From assembly GCA_022794015.1 (NCBI GenBank), contig JAAWDZ010000014.1:1-50645 (forward strand): a stretch of DNA of 50,645 nucleotides. The letters are read 5' to 3'. The notes below the pieces were generated by a model. It was not told the origin of the DNA, made no database searches, and was given only the letters and a program-made list of their open reading frames with translations. Shown piece after piece: positions 8,584-16,267 of the stretch. Source of the DNA: Eubacterium sp. (GTDB lineage: Bacteria > Bacillota > Clostridia > Lachnospirales > Lachnospiraceae). Position 1 is the first letter of the stretch; the number at the start of each line of letters is the position of its first letter. Position numbers and translations under genes: made by a program.

Positions 8584-9570
8584 ATGTCATTAAGCAATAC
8601 CCAGTACGACGAAATCATACGTGAATACAATGCATTGCAGATCCGCAATCAGCATGAAGTGGAAGCCCATAAAAGAGAAGTATACAGCAAAGACAGCCGT
8701 CTCAAGGACATTGACGATGCAATTGCTACCTGTTCTCTTTTCCAGGCCAAGAAGATGTTAAACGGCGATGTGGATGCACTTGAAGAACTGCGTATAAGAC
8801 TTGAAGAATACAAACAGGAACATAAAGCTATTTTAAATGAGCTGGGATATGACGACGAATATTTTAAGCCCACTTATGAATGTCCTGACTGTAAGGATAC
8901 CGGTTATATTGGCAGCAGGCGTTGTCATTGCTTTATACAGCGTGCCATCGATCTGGTTTATACTCAGTCAAATATCCGCAGCATGCTGCAAGAGGAGAAT
9001 TTTGGACAGCTTTCCTATGATTATTATTCCAGAACAGATGTAAATCCCGCCAACGGAATGTCCTCCTATGACACTATGAAAAATGCTGTAAAAGAGTGCT
9101 GGAAATTTATCGATTCTTTCGATTTTGTTTTCTCAAATCTTTTTTTCTATGGAGATACGGGAGTTGGTAAAACTTTCCTTTCCAGCTGTATTGCCAAAGA
9201 ACTGTTGGATACCGGGCATTCTGTCATTTATTTTTCGGCGTTCCAGCTGTTTGTGATATTAGAAAAAAATACATTTCAAAAATCATCTGACGCAGATATC
9301 ATCGCCGCTCATCAGAATATATTTGAATGCGATCTTCTGATCATCGACGATCTTGGTACGGAAACACCTAATTATTTCACTGTATCCCAGTTGTTTTTAT
9401 GTTTGAATGAACGTTTACTTCGCAGAAAATCCACTATTATTTCCACCAATCTGCCTCTGTCACAGATCGCAGAAACCTATTCCGAACGTGTATTTTCCAG
9501 AATTTCAAGCAGCTATAATATGCTTAAGCTGTTCGGTGATGATATCCGTATCCAAAAAAAGCTTCATTAG
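8584..9570 (+). CDS. dnaC: Replicative helicase loader, DnaC/DnaI family ATPase
   Basis: This 328-residue protein has an N-terminal helical region, a cysteine cluster (YECPDCKDTGYIG then RRCHCF, a likely zinc site near residues 100-120) and a C-terminal AAA+ domain. Walker A is GDTGVGKTFL and Walker B is LLIIDDLGTE; an arginine-finger region contains ERVFSRIS. This matches DnaI-type loaders, which place the replicative helicase on DNA with DnaD/DnaB. It is co-directional with and 21 bp behind the DnaD-domain gene. The symbol follows common annotation usage for this family; dnaI would serve as well. Confidence 0.9.
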   Translation: MSLSNTQYDEIIREYNALQIRNQHEVEAHKREVYSKDSRLKDIDDAIATCSLFQAKKMLNGDVDALEELRIRLEEYKQEHKAILNELGYDDEYFKPTYECPDCKDTGYIGSRRCHCFIQRAIDLVYTQSNIRSMLQEENFGQLSYDYYSRTDVNPANGMSSYDTMKNAVKECWKFIDSFDFVFSNLFFYGDTGVGKTFLSSCIAKELLDTGHSVIYFSAFQLFVILEKNTFQKSSDADIIAAHQNIFECDLLIIDDLGTETPNYFTVSQLFLCLNERLLRRKSTIISTNLPLSQIAETYSERVFSRISSSYNMLKLFGDDIRIQKKLH

Positions 9571-9624
9571 ATTTAATCTATTGAACCATACAAACAAAAA
9601 GTTTTATTTTAAGGGAGGACTTAT

Positions 9625-10812
9625 ATGGCAAACGATGAAAAGTTATTACAGACCCTTCCCACCGGTACCCTGGGGCTTATTCCATTGGAAAGCTTTAAAG
9701 AAATGGGAAAACGGGTGGACAAGTACCTGGTAAAATGGCGTGCCAGAAGAGATCACGATCATGCTGATACCATCACCTTTAACCGCTATAAGCGTGACAC
9801 CTACATCCTGGATGCCAGCTGCCCGCGTTTTGGAAGCGGCGAGGCCAAAGGTGTCATCAGGGATTCCGTACGTGGATATGATCTTTATCTTATGGTTGAC
9901 GTTACCAACCATCATTTATCCTACTCTTTGTGCGGACACACCAACCTGATGTCCCCGGATGACCACTTCGCAGACTTAAAGCGTATTATCGCTGCCGTAG
10001 GAGGCAAGGCCAGGCGAATCACTGTAATCATCCCCTTCTTATATGAAAGCCGCCAGCACAAACGCACCTCCAGGGAATCCTTAGACTGCGCCTTAGCTCT
10101 TCAGGATCTGATCAATATGGGTGTAGACAATATCATCACGTTTGATGCACATGATCCTAAAGTTCAGAATGCAATTCCGTTAAAGGGGTTTGACACGGTA
10201 CAGCCTGCTTATCAGTTTATCAAAGGACTGCTTAACAATGTAGACGATTTGATCATTGATAATGATCATATGATGGTAATCAGTCCGGATGAAGGCGGCA
10301 CTAACCGCGCCATTTATCTTGCCAATGTACTTGGTCTTGACATGGGTATGTTCTACAAACGGCGCGATTACAGTAAAGTTGTGGACGGACGGAATCCGAT
10401 TGTTGCGCATGAGTTTTTAGGTTCTTCCGTAGAGGGAAAGGATGTATTAATCATCGACGATATGATTTCCTCAGGTGACAGCATGATCGATGTTGCTACC
10501 GAATTAAAGAAACGCAAAGCAGGCCGTATCTTTGTCATATCTACCTTCGGCCTTTTCACCAACGGCCTTGAAAAATTTGACAAAGCATACGAAGAAGGCA
10601 AGATTTACCGCGTTTTAACAACCAACTTAACCTACCAGGATGAAGAGCTTTTATCAAAGCCCTATTACATCAACTGCGATATGAGTAAATATATTGCTTA
10701 TATTATTGATACATTAAACCATGATGTTTCCATCAGCGATTTGCTGGATCCATACGAGCGTATCCAGCGTATCCTTGACAAATACAAAGCATCTCATTCT
10801 TATAATAAGTAA
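9625..10812 (+). CDS. prs: Ribose-phosphate pyrophosphokinase (PRPP synthetase)
   Basis: This 395-residue protein makes phosphoribosyl pyrophosphate from ribose-5-phosphate and ATP. It carries the PRPP-binding loop VLIIDDMISSGDSMID and the tandem phosphoribosyltransferase fold. It is longer than the classical ~315-residue Prs. The extra length lies at the N-terminus (residues 1-50) and in an extended C-terminus. This longer form is common in Lachnospiraceae and related Clostridia. It follows dnaC by 54 bp on the same strand, so the dnaD promoter may supply it. The ATG at 9625 has AAGGGAGG 8-9 nt upstream. Confidence 0.9.
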   Translation: MANDEKLLQTLPTGTLGLIPLESFKEMGKRVDKYLVKWRARRDHDHADTITFNRYKRDTYILDASCPRFGSGEAKGVIRDSVRGYDLYLMVDVTNHHLSYSLCGHTNLMSPDDHFADLKRIIAAVGGKARRITVIIPFLYESRQHKRTSRESLDCALALQDLINMGVDNIITFDAHDPKVQNAIPLKGFDTVQPAYQFIKGLLNNVDDLIIDNDHMMVISPDEGGTNRAIYLANVLGLDMGMFYKRRDYSKVVDGRNPIVAHEFLGSSVEGKDVLIIDDMISSGDSMIDVATELKKRKAGRIFVISTFGLFTNGLEKFDKAYEEGKIYRVLTTNLTYQDEELLSKPYYINCDMSKYIAYIIDTLNHDVSISDLLDPYERIQRILDKYKASHSYNK

Positions 10813-10869
10813 GCGTCCCCCCCGGAGGGGCTTATGCGATGATACAGGGAACACAGTTTCCTGTATCGC

Positions 10870-10919
10870 AAAAAAGCAGCTGCATCAGGAACATCCATTT
10901 CCCGATACAGCTGCTTTTT
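10870..10919 (+). terminator. Terminator of prs
   Basis: The arms AAAAAGCAGCTG and CAGCTGCTTTTT enclose a 25-nt loop, with tracts on both sides, so it can work for both convergent transcripts. A second hairpin just upstream (GATACAGG/CCTGTATC, about 10842-10867) may add to it. Confidence 0.75.
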
Positions 10920-10941
10920 ATCAATTATAAATCTAATCTAT

Positions 10942-11433
10942 TTAAAACAAATCAATCTGTCCTTCAATCTTGTTGTTAATCACATAATATGCTTTCCAGT
11001 CCTGCGGCTTCAAATATACACGTAATGTTTTAATAGAGGATTCACGATGACCTTCTGCTACATAGGCAGCTTTGATCTTTGATACAACATCTGCCAGATT
11101 TGCTTCATTAGCACCATTGTCATCAAACTGGAGTACGAGTTCCGGTACTACAGGCTCTTTGACTGCTTTCTTTGCTTTGACTGCAGGTTTCTTCGCTGCC
11201 TTTGATGCCGGTTCACTTTCAACAACGGTCTGTTCTTTCTTCACCGCTTCTTTTTTCGGCGCTTCTTTCTTCGGTTCAGCTTTCTTTACCGGCTCTTCGA
11301 GTTTTGCCGGAACGGTTTTCTTTACCGATTCTGCTTTTGCCACATCTGTCTTCTCTGCTGTCTTTGCTACCTTTGCTGTCGTTTCTTTGCCCTTCTCTGC
11401 TTGTCCGGATGTTTTCTTGGATCCTTCTTGCAT
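10942..11433 (-). CDS. DUF6465-type Lys/Ala-rich protein
   Basis: About 163 residues. The first two thirds are low-complexity Lys/Ala/Glu/Val (many KKEA and KKAE runs), resembling a nucleic-acid-binding or linker tail. The last ~60 residues (from LVLQFDDNG to IEGQIDLF) form a compact domain of the type found in DUF6465 proteins of Lachnospiraceae. The function is unknown. I chose the ATG at 11433 because GGAGG lies 9 nt before it; the ATG at 11439 would sit only 3 nt from that site. It is 27 bp behind the HPr-like gene and probably in the same transcript. Confidence 0.75.
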   Translation of the reverse strand: MQEGSKKTSGQAEKGKETTAKVAKTAEKTDVAKAESVKKTVPAKLEEPVKKAEPKKEAPKKEAVKKEQTVVESEPASKAAKKPAVKAKKAVKEPVVPELVLQFDDNGANEANLADVVSKIKAAYVAEGHRESSIKTLRVYLKPQDWKAYYVINNKIEGQIDLF

Positions 11434-11460
11434 TATCATTGACCTCCCTAATCCTAAATA

Positions 11461-11715
11461 CTATTCACATACTAAAAACTTTTCCATTGCCTGTAATGCT
11501 TCCTGTTCGTCATTGCCTTCTGTAACAATATTGACTGTCATCCCCTTAGAAGGGTTAAAAGCCATGATTCCCATAATACTTTTCGCATTGATTTTACGGT
11601 TATCGCTTTCCAGGATAATTCTGCTGTCAAACTGACAGGCAACCTGAACCAACTCAGCAATCGGATTATCATACTCCTTTGAAACATTAGATACTATAAT
11701 TTTCTTTTTGCTCAT
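11461..11715 (-). CDS. HPr-fold protein without the phosphoryl-accepting His (Crh-like)
   Basis: The 84 residues align with HPr of the phosphotransferase system from end to end. The HPr active-site segment GIHARP is replaced (KEYDNP) so that residue 15 is Tyr instead of His. The regulatory serine is kept: Ser46 sits in AKSIMGIM, as in HPr/Crh. The protein therefore cannot pass phosphate to sugars at position 15 but could still be a target of HPr kinase, like Bacillus Crh (Gln15). The start at 11715 has AGGAGG 10 nt upstream. A longer reading upstream lacks support because the promoter at 11746-11774 falls inside it. Confidence 0.85.
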   Translation of the reverse strand: MSKKKIIVSNVSKEYDNPIAELVQVACQFDSRIILESDNRKINAKSIMGIMAFNPSKGMTVNIVTEGNDEQEALQAMEKFLVCE

Positions 11716-11745
11716 GTTTTCCTTTCCTCCTAAAGCACATTCATT

Positions 11746-11774
11746 AATATAAACTATTATTCGCAATTTTACAA
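11746..11774 (-). promoter_or_regulatory. Promoter of the HPr-like gene
   Basis: TTGTAA (11774-11769), 17 bp, TATATT (11751-11746) on the minus strand, 30 bp before the ATG at 11715. Confidence 0.7.
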
Positions 11775-11878
11775 TATGTTTTTGGAAAATCAGTAAAATC
11801 CACGAAAGAAAAGCTTTACGAGGACAAAAATTATGCATTTTTATGTAGTTTCTCCGAAGTCTGCTAAATCCACGCCTG

Positions 11879-14404
11879 CTAATCTTCCAATATATATCCG
11901 CAAAATACATTTCCCACATTCCGAAACATCTCTGTAGCATCCTGCAGCCCCATCTTTTCTGAGGTATTTAAAAGCGGATCATACAAAACTACATTCTGTG
12001 CATCATACCCTGTTACCAGCACTGCCTCCGTATCGCTGCGCATCGCAAATACCGGCGTTCCCAGGTTAACGTAATATAAAACTTCCTCCAGCGCACACCC
12101 TGTCAAATCAAGTTCAATTACACCGTTCATTGTTGTTTCCAGAATTTCTTTTAATGTCTTTCCCTGATCGAGCAGCGCAGTCACATTAATATTAACAGAC
12201 TCATGCTCTAACATAGCGCTGACACACTGGGCAACCGAAGAAGCGCCTGCGTCTTCCGCTCCAACTTTAGCCTCAATCTCCGGCTGTATGGATTTTCTGG
12301 CCCGTTTCCAGATATACTTCTGTCTGGCGTTGATCACAACACCCATCTCTTCATTGGCAGCTAAAATCGCCTCCGACAAATTCTCAGTCACCTTGAGCAC
12401 ATCACCTCTGGCATAAGCATAATAGCTGTTCTCTTTACCGGAATAATTCAGGGTAATTTCCCGCTCTTCTTCTACTACAATTTCTTTGGGCGTCATAATC
12501 CGGGTCTTTGTTTCCCGCGCCGTTTCGGCAAGTGAGAGCTGCACCTGCGTTTCCTTTATCTCTGTTACCGTCGTATGCGTACCAACAATGGTGCTGCTGT
12601 CTCCTTCCCGGTTCATAATCGTATCCTGCGGCGCTTCTACATATGCCATTCCGTTAAACTGGATGCGGTTCAGATACATAATATAATCCTCAATTTCAAT
12701 CCCAGATACAAAATAGCCGTCCTTGCCATAAGATTTTAAATTTTCCAGAAACTGAGCATCGGCAATTCGAACCTGATACATCGGAAAAGTCGTATTGCCT
12801 GCCAGATCTTTATGGATATCAGATGCCCTTGCTATACCGTACACAAAATCTTCATCCATAAATCCAAGTGGTTTTAAATATTCCCCGCTGCTTGCCGTAA
12901 CCTCTTTACGCACCTCTGTTTCCAGATTTGCAAAATGAATCTTTGCAGCAGCATTGGGATCCGTACTGTCGGTCCAGGCAAAATATTTATGGGTTTCAGA
13001 AATAGCATAAGAACCATCCTTTAATCCGGTAATGTACTCCTCCACCTGCATTGCAGCCAACTCAATCCGGTACACCGTCCCGTCAAGCATAATAAAAAAT
13101 ACACCTTTTGCATTTTTGTACATAAGCTGTCCCAAATCCGCCTTCATAACCTGATAACTCTGATTAGAAGGTATAAACAGTTCTTCCTCAATAGTATTCA
13201 CCACACTGTCATAATGATATACGCAGATCCCCACTTTTCCTTCATGAACGCCGCCGTTCATATATCCGTAAACCACAAAATCCATACTGCCTGTCTCATC
13301 TATATTAATAATCCGGATATCGTGCTCTCTGTAATTTTCCCTTTCGTCAATACCTTCGTTGCCCATAAAACTGAACACTCTGGAGAGCTGACTGCCTGTC
13401 TGATTATAACACCACAGCTCTCCGCCCTGTACAAAACTGACAATATTGCCTTTTTCATTAGATGCAAATTCTATATCTTCCCCACGGATGCCCAGCTGAA
13501 TATAATTATCATATACTTCTAAATTCTCTCCCCGAAACACCTGCTCCATATTCCGTTCATAATTTAACAGATACATTCTTTCATTGGTATAACGGATCCG
13601 ATAATACTCTTCTACATTATAATATTCAAGCTCCCCGTTTAAGCCGACAGACGTCACCAGATAATCCAGAACTACTACCGTATAAGAGCTGTTAATTTCC
13701 TTGATGGAAGGAACCGGTGTCGTCAGCCGTTCTCCGTCAAAATCCGCCCACGCCACCTGCTTTAAACTGGAATGAATATCCACCTTCGCCAGCGTCGTAT
13801 TGTCTCCGGAAGAATCCGGCTCCAGATAAGTTGCCAGACTGTCGGCTGCTCCTTTATCAAAAGTTTTTGTATGAAAATCCATGGCAAACCCGGCACATTC
13901 CCCTGCATAACAGTCTTTTTCTTCCATAATCCTCGTATAATAATAAATCTTATCTTTTCCGGAGGAAAGCTTTAAAATAAGAAGATATTCCTCATTCTCC
14001 TCTAACAGGTTCTGGATGGCAAGATCTGCCGTAATCTGGCTTTTTTCTTCTTTATAATCCTCCACTACGGTATCCGAAACCAGCCTGTCCATATCAAGAC
14101 TCCGGATTTCATAGGAAATGCCATCCACTTTGGTATCGTACAGACGTACCCGGATTGGCAGAATACGCTCTTCTCCAATCGGTGTGACTGTATCCCGCAT
14201 AAATACGCCATTCATCTCCTGCGTATAGCCGCGCAGTTCATTAATTTCCATATCCTCTGCATATAAGGAAACAACCGGCAGTGTCGCGTCTGCCATTTCT
14301 GTTGTTAAATCCTGATTAGAATGGTTTGTAATCTGTCCAAAGCCAACTACGCCTGCACAAAATACGGCAATCAACACCAGTACCTTTATAATCCCTTTTT
14401 TCAT
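11879..14404 (-). CDS. Large membrane-anchored protein with a C39-peptidase-like C-terminus
   Basis: About 841 residues from the ATG at 14404 (AAGGTGG 10 nt upstream). The N-terminus has one hydrophobic segment (GIIKVLVLIAVFCAGVVGFG), so most of the chain is probably outside the membrane. The middle ~600 residues are beta-rich with propeller-like repeats (WCYNQTGSQLSRVFSF, YKNAKGVFFIMLDGTVYRI). The last ~110 residues (VAQCVSAML ... LGTPVFAM ... VTGYDAQNVVLYDP) look like a C39-type papain-like fold. A Cys lies in AQCVSAM and an Asp in VVLYDP, but the His expected before the Asp is not evident (EAVLVTGYDAQ), so proteolytic activity is doubtful. A 39-bp near-palindrome lies just upstream. Function unknown. 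Confidence 0.6.
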   Translation of the reverse strand: MKKGIIKVLVLIAVFCAGVVGFGQITNHSNQDLTTEMADATLPVVSLYAEDMEINELRGYTQEMNGVFMRDTVTPIGEERILPIRVRLYDTKVDGISYEIRSLDMDRLVSDTVVEDYKEEKSQITADLAIQNLLEENEEYLLILKLSSGKDKIYYYTRIMEEKDCYAGECAGFAMDFHTKTFDKGAADSLATYLEPDSSGDNTTLAKVDIHSSLKQVAWADFDGERLTTPVPSIKEINSSYTVVVLDYLVTSVGLNGELEYYNVEEYYRIRYTNERMYLLNYERNMEQVFRGENLEVYDNYIQLGIRGEDIEFASNEKGNIVSFVQGGELWCYNQTGSQLSRVFSFMGNEGIDERENYREHDIRIINIDETGSMDFVVYGYMNGGVHEGKVGICVYHYDSVVNTIEEELFIPSNQSYQVMKADLGQLMYKNAKGVFFIMLDGTVYRIELAAMQVEEYITGLKDGSYAISETHKYFAWTDSTDPNAAAKIHFANLETEVRKEVTASSGEYLKPLGFMDEDFVYGIARASDIHKDLAGNTTFPMYQVRIADAQFLENLKSYGKDGYFVSGIEIEDYIMYLNRIQFNGMAYVEAPQDTIMNREGDSSTIVGTHTTVTEIKETQVQLSLAETARETKTRIMTPKEIVVEEEREITLNYSGKENSYYAYARGDVLKVTENLSEAILAANEEMGVVINARQKYIWKRARKSIQPEIEAKVGAEDAGASSVAQCVSAMLEHESVNINVTALLDQGKTLKEILETTMNGVIELDLTGCALEEVLYYVNLGTPVFAMRSDTEAVLVTGYDAQNVVLYDPLLNTSEKMGLQDATEMFRNVGNVFCGYILED

Positions 14405-14434
14405 GGCGCATTTCCACCTTTCCACCCGCAATAT

Positions 14435-14473
14435 GCCATGGTTTTTGTATATCATATATACCAAAACCATGGC
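14435..14473. repeat. Long near-perfect palindrome upstream of the C39-like gene
   Basis: The arms GCCATGGTTTTTGTATAT (14435-14452) and its partner at 14456-14473 pair over 18 bp with a single mismatch and a 3-nt loop (CAT). It lies in the 93-bp gap between two minus-strand genes and has no T-run, so it is not a standard terminator. It may be an operator, an attenuator or an mRNA processing site. Confidence 0.6.
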
Positions 14474-14497
14474 CAAAATTCTTACAGTCTCTTTTAT

Positions 14498-14914
14498 TTA
14501 CCACCATCTCCGGCAGCAGCGTCTGCGCCTGCCGCGGCGCCGATACATCTCATCATACAAAAGGACCTGTATGACATCCATCAAATCCCGGTCCCTGCCG
14601 CCGCCCCTGTGCTCTGCAGGCTGTATGGGAACTGCTTTATCATAGATATTTCCCGCTGTCCGGTATAAAAGCACTTTATCCGGATACTCGTCGTACATCA
14701 TACTTCCTTCGTATTCCATTTTGTCACATTCTTCCTCAACATATGCAAGCAACTTTTTCATACGCTTCGGATATAATTCCCGGATGCGTTCCATATCCCT
14801 CTCGTATTCTTTTTCAGTCTGATATACATTTGTCATAGGATATGTGAGGTAAAAGGGCATCCTGCCGCCGGGCTGATCCGGCATCTGCAAATACGGCTCC
14901 TGAAATTGATTCAC
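14498..14914 (-). CDS. Hypothetical protein with Arg/Cys/Trp-rich tail
   Basis: About 139 residues if translation starts at the GTG at 14914 (GGAG 8 nt upstream); an ATG at 14884 is the alternative. The open frame extends to 15016, but a strong promoter at 14988-15016 lies inside that stretch. The sequence has a Pro/Gln-rich start, a charged helix (EKEYERDMERIRELYPKRMKKLLAYVEEECDKM), a segment MMYDEYPDK and an unusual end, RRRGRRRRCCRRWW. The make-up resembles small spore-coat or spore-surface proteins in this group, but I do not recognise a family. It is codirectional with the C39-like gene. Confidence 0.5.
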   Translation of the reverse strand: MNQFQEPYLQMPDQPGGRMPFYLTYPMTNVYQTEKEYERDMERIRELYPKRMKKLLAYVEEECDKMEYEGSMMYDEYPDKVLLYRTAGNIYDKAVPIQPAEHRGGGRDRDLMDVIQVLLYDEMYRRRGRRRRCCRRWW

Positions 14915-14987
14915 TGCAATAGCTCCAAATCCAATATTAGTATATAGTATGCCGGGGTTATAGATGATGTTCCTTTTTCTTCTGTAC

Positions 14988-15016
14988 ATTATAGCGTAGG
15001 AAATTGGGAAACACAA
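14988..15016 (-). promoter_or_regulatory. Promoter upstream of the hypothetical gene at 14.5-14.9 kb
   Basis: TTGTGT (15016-15011), 17 bp, perfect TATAAT (14993-14988) on the minus strand. A transcript would start near 14981, which argues against translation starts upstream of that point. Confidence 0.65.
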
Positions 15017-15025
15017 GGTATCTTT

Positions 15026-16258
15026 TTAATTCCTCCTGAGCGCCTCAATCGGACTCATTCTGGCAGCTTTCCTGGCAGGGTATATTCCAAAGAATAAGCC
15101 TATTGCAGAAGAAAACAGAGTGGTAACCAGAATCGTACTGACACTGACGGACGGGGTGAATTCAAACATTGGATTTACGGTAGCTACAATCCTTGCGACC
15201 AGGAATGCCCCTCCCAAACCGGCCAGAATCCCAATCAGCCCACCTATCATGGTAATAATCGCTGATTCTGACAAAAACTGCAGAAGGATAGAGCGGGTTT
15301 TTGCCCCCAGGGCTTTTCGGATTCCGATTTCCCTGGTACGTTCGGTTACGGAAACCAGCATGATATTCATAACGCCGATTCCGCCTACAATCAGGGAAAT
15401 TGCAGCCACCAGGGAAATGAGCATCGTGACTACATTGATTACGGTATTCACGGTAGTCAGGTAATCGTTAAAACTTTCGAACTGGTAAATATCCTCGCCG
15501 TAACACTGATGCCGGCGTTCAAGCAAGTCTACAACCTGAGCTGTGATTGACGTGGTGTCAGCATTCTGTTCAGCCAGAAGATAAATCTGGTAATAGGGAG
15601 CCATAGATACGCCGTAAACCTGTTCTAAGACCGTCATTGGAAAATACAGGTTAACCGGAGTGTTTTCGTAGGTGAAAGTAAACATCGTTTCTTCTTCCAT
15701 AGCTTCTACGCCTACAATCGTCATAGTAATATCCATCCCCCAGATATTGACATCCAAATTCATCCCTATAATATCCGTAGAGCCGAACAGGCGCACTGCG
15801 TCATTTTCCCCGATGACGCAGACGGGCGTCCCGGACAGATATTCGGCTTCGTTAAAATATCTGCCTTTCAGGATTCCTGTCGTGGAAAAATACTGGTATG
15901 AGGCCATCTGGCCGCTGCCAGATACCTGGAATTCACCTTTTTGGGTAATGGTGCTTCCATCGACATACATATAGCTGTTGATCGCTTTGATACCAGGTAC
16001 ATTTTCTTTGATGGCTTCAATATCCTCATCTGTAATATAATAAGACCCCGTTTCATCGAAAGTATATAGCGCTATCTGTCCGGAAGCGATCCCGGACATC
16101 TGGTCCGTTATGACATTTTTAGCGCCGTTTCCAAGGGACATAATTAATATAACGGAGGAGATACCGATAATGATACCAAGCATAGTCAGAAAAGAACGCA
16201 TTTTATTCGCACGGATATTAGAAACTGCCATTTTCAGATATTCATAAAATTGTGACAT
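15026..16258 (-). CDS. MacB/FtsX-type ABC transporter permease
   Basis: This 410-residue protein has one N-terminal membrane segment (MRSFLTMLGIIIGISSVILIMSLG), a ~220-residue extracellular MacB-PCD-like domain, and three C-terminal membrane segments. The hallmark VSVTERTREIGIRKALGAK lies between the second and third. It is the permease of the ATPase-adaptor-permease set encoded together here (order on the minus strand: 17835-18605, 16268-17818, this gene). AGGAGG lies 5 nt before the ATG. Such sets export peptides, lantibiotics or other compounds by a mechanotransmission cycle. The substrate here is unknown. Confidence 0.93.
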   Translation of the reverse strand: MSQFYEYLKMAVSNIRANKMRSFLTMLGIIIGISSVILIMSLGNGAKNVITDQMSGIASGQIALYTFDETGSYYITDEDIEAIKENVPGIKAINSYMYVDGSTITQKGEFQVSGSGQMASYQYFSTTGILKGRYFNEAEYLSGTPVCVIGENDAVRLFGSTDIIGMNLDVNIWGMDITMTIVGVEAMEEETMFTFTYENTPVNLYFPMTVLEQVYGVSMAPYYQIYLLAEQNADTTSITAQVVDLLERRHQCYGEDIYQFESFNDYLTTVNTVINVVTMLISLVAAISLIVGGIGVMNIMLVSVTERTREIGIRKALGAKTRSILLQFLSESAIITMIGGLIGILAGLGGAFLVARIVATVNPMFEFTPSVSVSTILVTTLFSSAIGLFFGIYPARKAARMSPIEALRRN

Positions 16259-16267
16259 CAGGGCCTC

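Noticed and set aside
12240-12300. Active C39 peptidase (bacteriocin-processing)
   Set aside because: The tail of the protein has a Cys and Asp at suggestive places but no catalytic His, and no bacteriocin-type precursor gene lies nearby.
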